In this document: positions 1 to 6,736 of the stretch, one piece after another | How positions within the stretch are numbered: position 1 is the first letter of the stretch | How the letters are laid out: every line of letters starts with the position of its first letter | Assembly: GCA_035551355.1 (NCBI GenBank) | Contig: DASZNF010000100.1 | Location: 20,283-84,282, forward strand | Length of the DNA stretch: 64,000 nucleotides | Source of the DNA: DATATV01 sp035551355 | Lineage (GTDB): Bacteria; Actinomycetota; Actinomycetes; Mycobacteriales; Pseudonocardiaceae | Reading direction: 5' to 3' | The notes under the pieces: generated by a model | Told to the model about the DNA's origin: nothing | Seen by the model: only the letters and a program-made list of their open reading frames with translations | The model's database searches: none | Position numbers and translations under genes: made by a program

Positions 1-1
1 C

Positions 2-130
2 TGGCAGAACTGGGAAACGGTGCCCGCCAACATATCCACGGTCACCGGCACGCATACCGTCTATCTCACCTTCGACAGTGGACAGTCCGCGCCGTTCGTC
101 TCCCTGCACTGGTTCGACTTCGGCACCTGA
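2..130 (+). CDS. C-terminal end of a CBM6-type carbohydrate-binding protein (5' truncated)
   Basis: The second frame is open from the window edge to a TGA at 128-130 and encodes the last 42 residues of a protein. The tail reads WQNWETVPANIS, then TGTHTVYLTF, and ends SLHWFDFGT. This Trp-rich beta-strand pattern, with the GxHxVYLxF strand and a final WFxF, is typical of the end of family 6 carbohydrate-binding modules. Such modules usually sit at the C-terminus of secreted glycoside hydrolases. The catalytic part lies outside the window, so the enzyme class cannot be given. The next gene in the same direction is a sugar kinase, which fits a carbohydrate-use setting. Confidence 0.7.
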   Translation, partial: WQNWETVPANISTVTGTHTVYLTFDSGQSAPFVSLHWFDFGT

Positions 131-200
131 CCGGGCGCGGTCATCGGCGGCGGGCGGGGTGACCGCCCGTCGCCTGCCCGTTCGTGATGAACTTGGCCCG

Positions 201-1658
201 ATGACAGAGCTGGTACTGGGCGTGGATCTGGGCACCACGGCGACCAAAGTGGTCGCCGTGGACCGGGCGTTCGCCGTGGTGGACACGGTCGAGACCGGCT
301 ATGCGCTGCACACCGGCCCGCACGGCGAGGCCGAGCAGGACCCGGCCGAAGTGCTGGCCGCCGCCCGCGAGGCGGTGGGCACGGCCACCGAACGCGCCCG
401 CGCCCGCGGCGACGAGGTGCTCGGCCTGTCCTTCAGCGCCGCGCTGCACACCCTGCTCGCCCTCGACGACTCCGGCCGCCCGCTGACCCGGGCGCTGAGC
501 TGGGGCGACACCCGCGCGGCCGAGACCGCGGCCCGGATTCGCACCGAAACCCAGGGCGCGCTGCACCGGGCCACCGGCACTCCCGTGCACCCGATGTCCC
601 CGCTGGTCAAACTGGCCTGGTTCGCCGAACACGAGCCGGAGCTGCACGCCCGCGCCCGGCACTGGTGCGGCCTCAAGGACTACGTGCTGGCCGACTTCAC
701 CGGCCGCCTGGTCACCGACCTGTCCGTCGCCTCCGCCACCGGCCTGCTCGACCTGAACACCCGGGACTGGCACGCCGGCGCGCTGCGAGTGGCCGGGATC
801 GGTCCGGACCAACTGCCCGAACTGGTCGAGCCCACCGCGGTCCTCGAACTGGCCGAGCCGGTCGGCGGGCTGCCCAACGGGCTGCCGGTGATCGCCGGGG
901 CGGGTGACGGTCCGCTGGCCAACCTGGCCGTCGGCGCGGTCACCCCGGGCACCGCCGCGCTGTCGGTGGGCACCAGTGGCGCGCTGCGGGTGGCCCACAC
1001 CGAACCCGTGGTCGACGAGCAGTGCGCGCTGTTCTGCTACCTGCTGGCCGAGGACCTGTGGGTGCTGGGCGGGGCGATCAGCAACGGCGGCGTGGTGGCC
1101 GCGTGGGCCGCCGACCTGTTCGGCCCGGCCCCGCTGGGCACCCTGCTCACCGAGGCGGCCGAGGTGCCGCCCGGCGCCCGCGGGGTGCTGGCCGTGCCGC
1201 ACCTGCTGGGCGAGCGGGCGCCCTGGTGGGACGCGGCCGGGCACGGGGCGCTGCTGGGTCTGCGCCGCGACCACCGGCGGGCCGACGTGGTGCGGGCACT
1301 GGTCGAGGGGGTCGGCCACCAGCTGGCCATGGTGCGCGACGCGGTGCTGGCCGCGGACGTGGACATCACCGAGGTGCGGGCCACCGGTGGCGCGTTCCGC
1401 GGTCCACTGTGGGCCGAGGTGCTGGCCGCCGTGCTGGGAGTGGAGCTGCACATCGGCAGCGACCGGTCGGGCTCCGGATTCGGCGCCGCCCTGCTGGCCT
1501 GGCGCGCGCTGGGCGGCCTGGATTCGCTGTCCCGGGCGGCCGAACTGGCCGGGCACGAACGGACGATCATCCCCGATCCGGTTGCCACACAATGGATGGC
1601 GGACGCGCACCCGAAAGTGATCGACATTTTCCGGGTGGTCCGCGACCTGACCGGATGA
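201..1658 (+). CDS. FGGY-family carbohydrate kinase (gluconokinase/xylulokinase-like)
   Basis: A 485-aa protein, the normal length for an FGGY sugar kinase, that would phosphorylate a sugar or sugar acid with ATP in the cytoplasm. The N-terminal phosphate-1 motif is GVDLGTTATKVVAVD. A second glycine-rich ATPase-fold segment (AGAGDGPLANLAVGAV, then SVGTSGALRV) opens the C-terminal domain, and GGAFRGPLWAEVLA matches the FGGY signature 2 region. The wording of the first motif is closest to FGGY-type gluconokinases, but the substrate is an inference. An ATG at 201 was chosen because it places the phosphate motif at the N-terminus. An open frame back to 78 is GC-rich read-through overlapping the preceding stop. 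Confidence 0.88.
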   Translation: MTELVLGVDLGTTATKVVAVDRAFAVVDTVETGYALHTGPHGEAEQDPAEVLAAAREAVGTATERARARGDEVLGLSFSAALHTLLALDDSGRPLTRALSWGDTRAAETAARIRTETQGALHRATGTPVHPMSPLVKLAWFAEHEPELHARARHWCGLKDYVLADFTGRLVTDLSVASATGLLDLNTRDWHAGALRVAGIGPDQLPELVEPTAVLELAEPVGGLPNGLPVIAGAGDGPLANLAVGAVTPGTAALSVGTSGALRVAHTEPVVDEQCALFCYLLAEDLWVLGGAISNGGVVAAWAADLFGPAPLGTLLTEAAEVPPGARGVLAVPHLLGERAPWWDAAGHGALLGLRRDHRRADVVRALVEGVGHQLAMVRDAVLAADVDITEVRATGGAFRGPLWAEVLAAVLGVELHIGSDRSGSGFGAALLAWRALGGLDSLSRAAELAGHERTIIPDPVATQWMADAHPKVIDIFRVVRDLTG

Positions 1659-1674
1659 ACCGCGGAACACGGCA

Positions 1675-1690
1675 ATTTGAGCATTCAAAT
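1675..1690. promoter_or_regulatory. Palindromic operator candidate for the adjacent MarR regulator
   Basis: ATTTGA-GCAT-TCAAAT is a perfect 6+6 inverted repeat 18 bp upstream of the MarR start codon. It is conspicuously AT-rich for this genome. MarR-family dimers commonly bind such ATTTGAnnnnTCAAAT-like sites, so autoregulation of the MarR-M20 pair is inferred. Confidence 0.6.
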
Positions 1691-1708
1691 AGCGGCTATG
1701 CTTCTGCG

Positions 1709-2221
1709 ATGAGCGAACCCCGGTGGCTCGACCAGGCCGAGCAGCGGACCTGGCTGGCCTTCCTGGCCACCACGCAACTGCTGGACGAGGCCCTCGACCG
1801 GCAGTTGCAGCGGGATGCCGGGATGCCGCACGCCTACTACCGCATCCTGGTCGCGCTGTCCTTCGCGCCCGAGCGCACCATGCGGATGAGCGATCTGGCC
1901 GCGGTCAGCCAGGCCTCGCAGAGCCGGCTCTCGCACGCGGTCAACCGGCTGGAGGACTCCGGCTGGGTGCGCCGGGAGAAGGACGCCAACGACAAACGGG
2001 TCACCCACGCCACCCTCACCGAAAAGGGCCTCCAGGTGCTGGCCTCGACCGCGCCCGGGCACGTCGAGGCGGTCCGGCAGAACCTGTTCGACCTGCTCTC
2101 GGCCGAGCAGATTCGGCAACTGTGGTCCATCTGTGAAAGCGTGCTGCCCAAACTGATCGACGGCACCAGCCATCGCATCTTCCCGGCGATGATGTTGGGA
2201 GAACAGGAGGATCAGCCGTGA
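1709..2221 (+). CDS. MarR-family transcriptional regulator
   Basis: A 170-aa winged-helix regulator. The segment MRMSDLAAVSQASQSRLSHA is the DNA-recognition helix-turn-helix, followed by the wing VRREKDANDKRVTHATLTEKG, whose D-x-R-x-T-x-x-x-LTxKG pattern is diagnostic for MarR. The flanking helices would form the dimer interface. The ATG at 1709 sits 18 bp after a perfect palindrome. The stop codon overlaps the GTG start of the downstream peptidase gene (GTGA), so the two are translationally coupled and the regulator probably controls the pair. The ligand is unknown. Confidence 0.88.
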   Translation: MSEPRWLDQAEQRTWLAFLATTQLLDEALDRQLQRDAGMPHAYYRILVALSFAPERTMRMSDLAAVSQASQSRLSHAVNRLEDSGWVRREKDANDKRVTHATLTEKGLQVLASTAPGHVEAVRQNLFDLLSAEQIRQLWSICESVLPKLIDGTSHRIFPAMMLGEQEDQP

Positions 2222-3369
2222 CCGAGGCCAGGACCCAGGCCCAGCGGGCCATCGCCGCGCACGCCGGTGAGCTGATCGCGCTGTCCCGGCAGCTGCACGC
2301 CGAGCCGGAGCTGGGCTGGCACGAGGTCCGCTCATCGGCGGCGGTCGCCGACGCGCTGGAATCGCTCGGATTCGTTGTGCGGCGCGGATTCTGCGATCTG
2401 GAGACCGCGTTCCTGGCCACCATCGGCACCGGCGGGCTGCACATCGCGGTGTGCGCCGAATACGACGCGCTGCCCGGCATCGGGCACGCCTGCGGGCACA
2501 ATCTCATCGCCGCGTCCGCGGTCGGCGTGGCCGCCGGGCTGGCCGGGCTGGTGGACGAGCTCGGCCTCACCCTGTCGGTCATCGGCACGCCGGCCGAAGA
2601 GGGTGGCGGCGGCAAGATCGAACTGTTGGAGCGCGGCGGTTTCGACGGGGTGCACGCCGCGCTGATGACCCACCCGGCGCCGGCCGACGTGGCCCGGGCC
2701 GACCCGCTGGCCGTGTCGCACCTGCTGGTGGACTACCGGGGCCGCTCCGCCCACGCGGCCGCCTACCCGGAGCAGGGCCGCAACGCGCTGGACGCGTTCA
2801 CCGTGGCCCAGGTGGCCATCGGCCTGCTGCGCCAGCAACTGCCCAGCACCACCAGGATTCACGGGGTGATCACCGACGGCGGTGCGGCGCCCAACGCCAT
2901 TCCCGAGCACACCGCGGGCCGCTGGTACGTCCGGGCCAGGACGCTGGCTGAACTATCCGAAGTGGAGAGTCGGGTGCGGGACTGTTTCCGCGCGGGCGCG
3001 CTGGCCGCGGACTGCGAGCTGGCCATCGAGCTGGAAAGCAAGACCTACAGCGAATTCCGCAACGACGAGGACCTGCTGGCCAGTTACGTGCGCAATGCCG
3101 AGGCGTTGGGCCGGACGTTCGAATCGGATGGCCTGATGAGCCGGGCGTCCACCGACATGGCCAACGTTTCCCTGCAGATTCCGGCCATCCACCCGTCCAT
3201 CGGCATCGACTCGCGGCCCGCGGTCAACCACCAGGCCGAGTTCGCCGCGGCCACCATCACCCCGGCCGCCGAGCGCGCCCTGCTCGACGCGGCGACCGCG
3301 CTGAGCTGGACGATCATCGACGTGACAACGGATTCCGCTCAGCGGGCCCGGCTCACCTCGGGCAGGTAG
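2218..3369 (+). CDS. M20-family amidohydrolase (AbgB/aminoacylase-like)
   Basis: A 383-aa metal-dependent hydrolase of the M20D group, which cleaves amide bonds of N-acyl amino acids or p-aminobenzoyl-glutamate-like compounds. Metal-site motifs are visible: AEYDALPGIGHACGHN holds a typical His/Cys metal-binding GHACGHN, TPAEEGGGGK holds the catalytic and ligand Glu pair, and a lid-dimerisation domain follows (SHLLVDYRGRSAHAA). The C-terminal half keeps the late HPSIGI motif with its His. There is no signal peptide, so it is cytosolic. It starts at a GTG inside the stop of the MarR gene and overlaps the tail of the convergent GNAT gene by 31 bp. The substrate is unknown. Confidence 0.86.
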   Translation: MTEARTQAQRAIAAHAGELIALSRQLHAEPELGWHEVRSSAAVADALESLGFVVRRGFCDLETAFLATIGTGGLHIAVCAEYDALPGIGHACGHNLIAASAVGVAAGLAGLVDELGLTLSVIGTPAEEGGGGKIELLERGGFDGVHAALMTHPAPADVARADPLAVSHLLVDYRGRSAHAAAYPEQGRNALDAFTVAQVAIGLLRQQLPSTTRIHGVITDGGAAPNAIPEHTAGRWYVRARTLAELSEVESRVRDCFRAGALAADCELAIELESKTYSEFRNDEDLLASYVRNAEALGRTFESDGLMSRASTDMANVSLQIPAIHPSIGIDSRPAVNHQAEFAAATITPAAERALLDAATALSWTIIDVTTDSAQRARLTSGR

Positions 3370-3833
3370 AGCCACATCGCCGGATCGTCCGAGCGCACGA
3401 AACCGAGCGAGGCGTAGAGCGGTTGGCCCTGCGCGGAGGCGTTCAGCGTCACGTTGGTGACGCCGGATTCCTCGAACCAGTCCAGGATCGCCCGCATGCA
3501 GGCCCGGGAGTAACCGCGCCGGCGGAACAGCGGCTCGGTGGACACGCTGTGCACATGGCCGACGCGGCCGCTGGGATTGCGCGGGCCGGGCAGCCATTCC
3601 TCGATGCCGCCCATCGCGCACGCGGCCAATCCGGCCGCCCCGTCCGGCCGGGCCACCACGAACCCGGCGACCGTGGGATCCGGTTCGCCCAGCCGATTAC
3701 GCAACGTGGTCAGCGCATTCTCCTGCCACGGCCCGGGTTCGGGCTTGCGCGCGTCCAGAGTCGTCCACATGACCTGCCGAAGGCGGCACAGTTCCCCGGC
3801 ATCCTCGGCTCGTGCCCGCCGCACTTCGATCAT
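3339..3833 (-). CDS. GNAT-family N-acetyltransferase
   Basis: A 164-aa acyl-CoA-dependent acetyltransferase. The N-terminus IEVRRARAEDAGELCRLRQ is a GNAT alpha-1 region. The acetyl-CoA pyrophosphate loop is in HSVSTEPLFRRRGYSRACMR (R-R-x-G-Y). The C-terminal NVTLNASAQGQPLYASLGF is the usual last strand and helix. Its 3' end overlaps the convergent M20 gene. A truncated paralogue lies directly upstream on the same strand at 3845-4003, and the two share similar upstream DNA, so this is one member of a tandem duplication. The substrate is not predictable from sequence. Confidence 0.85.
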   Translation of the reverse strand: MIEVRRARAEDAGELCRLRQVMWTTLDARKPEPGPWQENALTTLRNRLGEPDPTVAGFVVARPDGAAGLAACAMGGIEEWLPGPRNPSGRVGHVHSVSTEPLFRRRGYSRACMRAILDWFEESGVTNVTLNASAQGQPLYASLGFVRSDDPAMWLYLPEVSRAR

Positions 3834-3844
3834 GTCCGCCGACC

Positions 3845-4003
3845 CTAATCGGGTACGCCGCGTCGCGTCGAGACAATTGTCGCCGGGAACACCAATCGCT
3901 TCGCCGGATCGGCATTCCGGGTGAAACCCAGCGCGGCGTACAGGGGTTCACCTTCGGCCGAAGCGTGCAGATCCAGTTGGGGAATCCGCCGAATCTCGAT
4001 CAT
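3845..4003 (-). pseudogene. Truncated GNAT acetyltransferase copy with a large internal deletion
   Basis: A 52-aa frame begins MIEIRRI, like the first residues of the neighbouring GNAT (MIEVRRA), then jumps straight to LDLHASAEGEPLYAALGF, which matches that protein's C-terminal LNASAQGQPLYASLGF. Roughly 110 residues, including the acetyl-CoA loop, are missing, so it cannot be an active acetyltransferase. The DNA just upstream of both start codons is also alike (CATGTCSGCSR followed by CCTAATYCGG), showing that promoter and start were duplicated with the gene. I read it as a tandem duplicate that suffered an in-frame internal deletion. A short functional peptide cannot be excluded. Confidence 0.8.
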
Positions 4004-4013
4004 GTCGGCGAGC

Positions 4014-5111
4014 CTAATTCGGTCCGGCCGTCTCGGCTCGGCCGACGATGGCGCCCGCCCGGTCGATCACCACCACATCCACCGCGACCGGCGCGTCGCG
4101 CAGCACCGACAGCGCCGCGTCCCGGGCCCGCCCGGCGATCAGGTCCCCCAGCCGCAATCCGGCCGCGGCGCACAGTTGCAGCGCGCCCAGCGCGGTGTTC
4201 GCCGCCCGCACCCCGGCCACGAGTTCCGCGTCCCCGCCCGCGTCCGCGACCAACTGCGCCAGCGCCGCCGGATTCACCTGGGACCGGCCGGAATGCAGGT
4301 CCAGATGGCCCTCGGCCAGTTTGGCCAGTTTGCCCACCCCGCCGCCGATGGTCAGCCGGGGAACCGGATGGCGGCGCAGGTACTTCAGCACCGCGCCGGC
4401 GAAATCGCCCATGTCCAGCAGCGCGTCCTCGGGCAGTCCGTGCAACCGCGCCACCACCCGTTCCGACGTGCTGCCGGTGCACCCGGCCAGATGGGTGCGC
4501 CCGGCCGCGCGGGCCACGTCCACGCCGCGCCGGATGCTGTCGATCCAGGCCGAACACGAGTAGGGCACCACGATCCCGGTGGTGCCCAGGATGGACAGCC
4601 CACCCAGGATGCCCAGCCGTGGATTCCAGGTGTGCGTGGCCAGTTCCGCGCCGTGGTCCACGGCGATCTCCACCTCGACATCGCCCGCGCCGCCGTGCGT
4701 TTTCGCCACTTCGGTGAGGTGCTCGGTGATCAGCCGCCGGGGCACCGGGTTGATGGCCGGTTCGCCGACCGGCAACGGCAGGCCCGGCTTGGTGACCGTG
4801 CCCACCCCGTCGCCCGCCCGGAACGTGACCCCCGAGCCGGACCGCCCGGTGCGCACGGTGACCCGGATGAGCGCGCCGTGCGTGACGTCCGGGTCGTCGC
4901 CCGCGTCCTTCACCACGCCCGCGGTGGCCCGTCCCTCGGCCAGTTCCTCCACGGCCAGCGCGAAGCTGGGCTGCTGGCCGCGGGGCAGCCGGATGCCGAC
5001 CGGATCCGGGAACTCGCCGGTGAGCAGCGCGGTGTACGCGGCGGTGGCCGCCGCGGTGGCGCAGGCCCCGGTGGTCCAGCCGGTCCGCAGGTTCGGTGTG
5101 GGCTTTGGCAC
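4014..5111 (-). CDS. cbiD: Cobalt-precorrin-5B C1-methyltransferase CbiD
   Basis: A 365-aa CbiD, the S-adenosylmethionine-dependent enzyme that methylates C1 of cobalt-precorrin-5B in the corrin ring pathway. The family hallmark RTGWTTGACATAAATAA is at the N-terminus. The glycine-rich GGLSILGTTGIVVPYSCSAW and the C-terminal TIGGGVGKLAKLAEGHLDLH are further CbiD signatures. The start is a GTG at 5111. It is divergent from cobK with a 54-bp gap, and cobH lies just beyond, so three corrin-ring enzymes cluster here. CbiD together with CobH/CobK-type enzymes is usual in actinobacteria. No cobalamin riboswitch was recognised in the short gap. Confidence 0.95.
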   Translation of the reverse strand: MPKPTPNLRTGWTTGACATAAATAAYTALLTGEFPDPVGIRLPRGQQPSFALAVEELAEGRATAGVVKDAGDDPDVTHGALIRVTVRTGRSGSGVTFRAGDGVGTVTKPGLPLPVGEPAINPVPRRLITEHLTEVAKTHGGAGDVEVEIAVDHGAELATHTWNPRLGILGGLSILGTTGIVVPYSCSAWIDSIRRGVDVARAAGRTHLAGCTGSTSERVVARLHGLPEDALLDMGDFAGAVLKYLRRHPVPRLTIGGGVGKLAKLAEGHLDLHSGRSQVNPAALAQLVADAGGDAELVAGVRAANTALGALQLCAAAGLRLGDLIAGRARDAALSVLRDAPVAVDVVVIDRAGAIVGRAETAGPN

Positions 5112-5165
5112 CGGTCAAGCATGCCTGACGAGGGGAAACCCGGCGGGGCCGGTTACCGTGGGCGG

Positions 5166-5924
5166 ATGCGGCGGTTGCTGGTGCTGGGTGGCACGGGGGA
5201 GGCGCGGGAACTCGCCGGTCAGCTGGCCGGGCAACCTGGCCTGCACGTGGTGTCCGCGCTGGCCGGGCGCACCGAAGCACCCCGGCTGCCCGAGGGCGAG
5301 GTGCGGATCGGCGGGTTCGGCGGGGCCGAGGGCCTGGCCGGTTTCCTGCGGGCCGATCGGATCGACGTGGTGCTGGACGCCACCCATCCCTTCGCTGCCC
5401 GGATCACCGCCTCGGCCCTGGCCGCGGCGCGCGAACTCGACCTCCCGATCGCGGTGCTCAGAAGGCCGGGCTGGCCGGCCGGTCCGGGCGATCACTGGCA
5501 CCGGGTCGGCTCGCTGTCCGCGGCCGCCGAGGCGCTGCCTTCCTTGGGGGAGCGGGTTTTTCTGTCCGTGGGCCGGCAGGGCATCGGCGCGTTCGCCGGC
5601 CTGGCCGGGCACTGGTTCCTGGCCCGCTGCGTGCACCCGCCGCACCCGCCGGTCCCCGAACGTCTGGACCTGCTGCTGGACCGCGGACCGTACACAGTGG
5701 ATGGTGAGCTGGAACTGTTGCGACGCAACGAGGTTCAGGTATTGGTCAGCCGGGACAGCGGCGGCGGGCAGACCTCGGCCAAGTTGGTCGCCGCCCGCGA
5801 GCTCGGCCTGCCGGTCGTGTTGATCGACCGCCCGGACCCGCCGGAGGACGTGCCGATCCTGCCCACCATCGACGCCGTCCTCGACTGGCTGACCTCGACG
5901 CTCAGTCGCGGGCCAGCGCGTTGA
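5166..5924 (+). CDS. cobK: Precorrin-6A reductase CobK
   Basis: A 252-aa NAD(P)H-dependent reductase that reduces precorrin-6A to precorrin-6B in corrin biosynthesis. It starts MRRLLVLGGTGEARELA, the characteristic GGTGEAR nucleotide-binding opening. DATHPFA near residue 76 and FLSVGRQG near residue 133 are family signatures. VSRDSGGGQTSAKL, the C-terminal SKxSGGxGTxxK-like motif, completes the set. An in-frame ATG 45 bp upstream (at 5121) exists, but ATG 5166 gives the normal N-terminus. The 3' end overlaps the convergent cobH by 23 bp. Confidence 0.93.
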   Translation: MRRLLVLGGTGEARELAGQLAGQPGLHVVSALAGRTEAPRLPEGEVRIGGFGGAEGLAGFLRADRIDVVLDATHPFAARITASALAAARELDLPIAVLRRPGWPAGPGDHWHRVGSLSAAAEALPSLGERVFLSVGRQGIGAFAGLAGHWFLARCVHPPHPPVPERLDLLLDRGPYTVDGELELLRRNEVQVLVSRDSGGGQTSAKLVAARELGLPVVLIDRPDPPEDVPILPTIDAVLDWLTSTLSRGPAR

Positions 5925-6552
5925 CCGCCGCCGCGGTGATCGCGCTGCCCCCGCGCCGTCCGTGCACCACCAGGTACTCCAGGCCCAGTTCGTTGCCGGC
6001 CAGGGCCAGCTTGGATTCCACCGCGCCGACGAAACCGACCGGCACCCCCACCACCGCGGCCGGCCGCCCGGCGCCCTCGGCGACGAGTTCCAGCAACCGG
6101 AACAGGGCGGTGGGCGCGTTGCCGATGGCCACCACCGCGCCGTCGAGTGTGGGACGCCACAGTTCCAGCGCGGCCGCCGAGCGGGTGGTGCCCAGCCGCG
6201 CGGCCAGCTCCGGCACCTCCGGTTCGGTCAGCGTGCAGCGCACCGGATTGACCGCGGGCAGCCGGTCCCGGATCACCCCGGCGGCCACCATCGCGGTGTC
6301 GCACAACACCGGAGCGCCCGCCGCCAGCGCCGCCCGCGCGGCCGCGAACACCCCCGGCGACCAGGCGATGTCGTGCGCCAGATCGACCATGCCGCAGGCG
6401 TGGATCATGCGCACCGCGACCGGCCGCAACTCGGCGGGTAGCCTGGCCAGGTCGGCCTCGGCGGTGATGGTGGCGAACGACCGGCGGTAGATCTCCGCGC
6501 CGTCGCGCACGTATTCCGGCACCGCCGACCTCCCGAAAATCATGACTGGCAT
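5902..6552 (-). CDS. cobH: Precorrin-8X methylmutase CobH/CbiC
   Basis: A 216-aa enzyme that moves a methyl group from C11 to C12 of precorrin-8X to give hydrogenobyrinic acid. Family motifs include MIHACGMVDLAHDI with the catalytic His at about residue 50, DTAMVAAGV, and the substrate-contacting GNAPTALF and GVPVGFVGAVESK segments. The length is standard. It is divergent from the DEAD-box helicase and convergent with cobK. The remaining corrin genes are not in this window. Confidence 0.95.
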   Translation of the reverse strand: MPVMIFGRSAVPEYVRDGAEIYRRSFATITAEADLARLPAELRPVAVRMIHACGMVDLAHDIAWSPGVFAAARAALAAGAPVLCDTAMVAAGVIRDRLPAVNPVRCTLTEPEVPELAARLGTTRSAAALELWRPTLDGAVVAIGNAPTALFRLLELVAEGAGRPAAVVGVPVGFVGAVESKLALAGNELGLEYLVVHGRRGGSAITAAAVNALARD

Positions 6553-6573
6553 CTGTCCGGTAGACTAGCTATT

Positions 6574-6736
6574 GCGATCGAGCACGACCGATGTCGTGCC
6601 TCCGGCCACCTGGGTCGGTTTTATCGGGCGATCGCAGTCCATCGGCGCCACAGCGCGCCTGGCTCGTCCTTTTAGGCGCGGCACACAGGTGTGTCCTTCC
6701 TCTCTGAGACGTGCCACGTTTCGGAGAGGTTCTTGC
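6574..6736 (+). promoter_or_regulatory. Structured 5' leader with an RBS-sequestering hairpin upstream of the DEAD-box helicase
   Basis: A TAGACT -10-like hexamer at 6561-6566 would start transcription near 6574. The leader contains an outer inverted repeat GCGATCG (6574-6580) / CGATCGC (6629-6635), an inner hairpin GCACGAC-CGAT-GTCGTGC (6582-6599), and ACACA-GG-TGTGT around 6683-6694. Just before the gene, 6699-6729 can fold into a stem of about 13 bp (two G-U pairs) whose 3' arm is the Shine-Dalgarno sequence GGAGAGG, seven bases before the ATG. Translation would need this hairpin to open. Temperature control or autoregulation by the helicase is inferred. Confidence 0.6.

Noticed and set aside
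141..1688. Long minus-strand frame opposite the FGGY kinase
   Set aside because: GC-rich third positions of the real gene create open antisense frames. The protein is low-complexity Gly/Gln/Arg with no family pattern.
3921..5924. A 667-codon frame that looks like a long fusion ending in CobK
   Set aside because: The first 415 codons lie opposite cbiD and have no domain. ATG 5166 gives a normal CobK.
6553..6736. Cobalamin riboswitch upstream of cobH
   Set aside because: The structured leader reads toward the helicase and its last hairpin covers the helicase SD. No B12-box-like sequence was seen.
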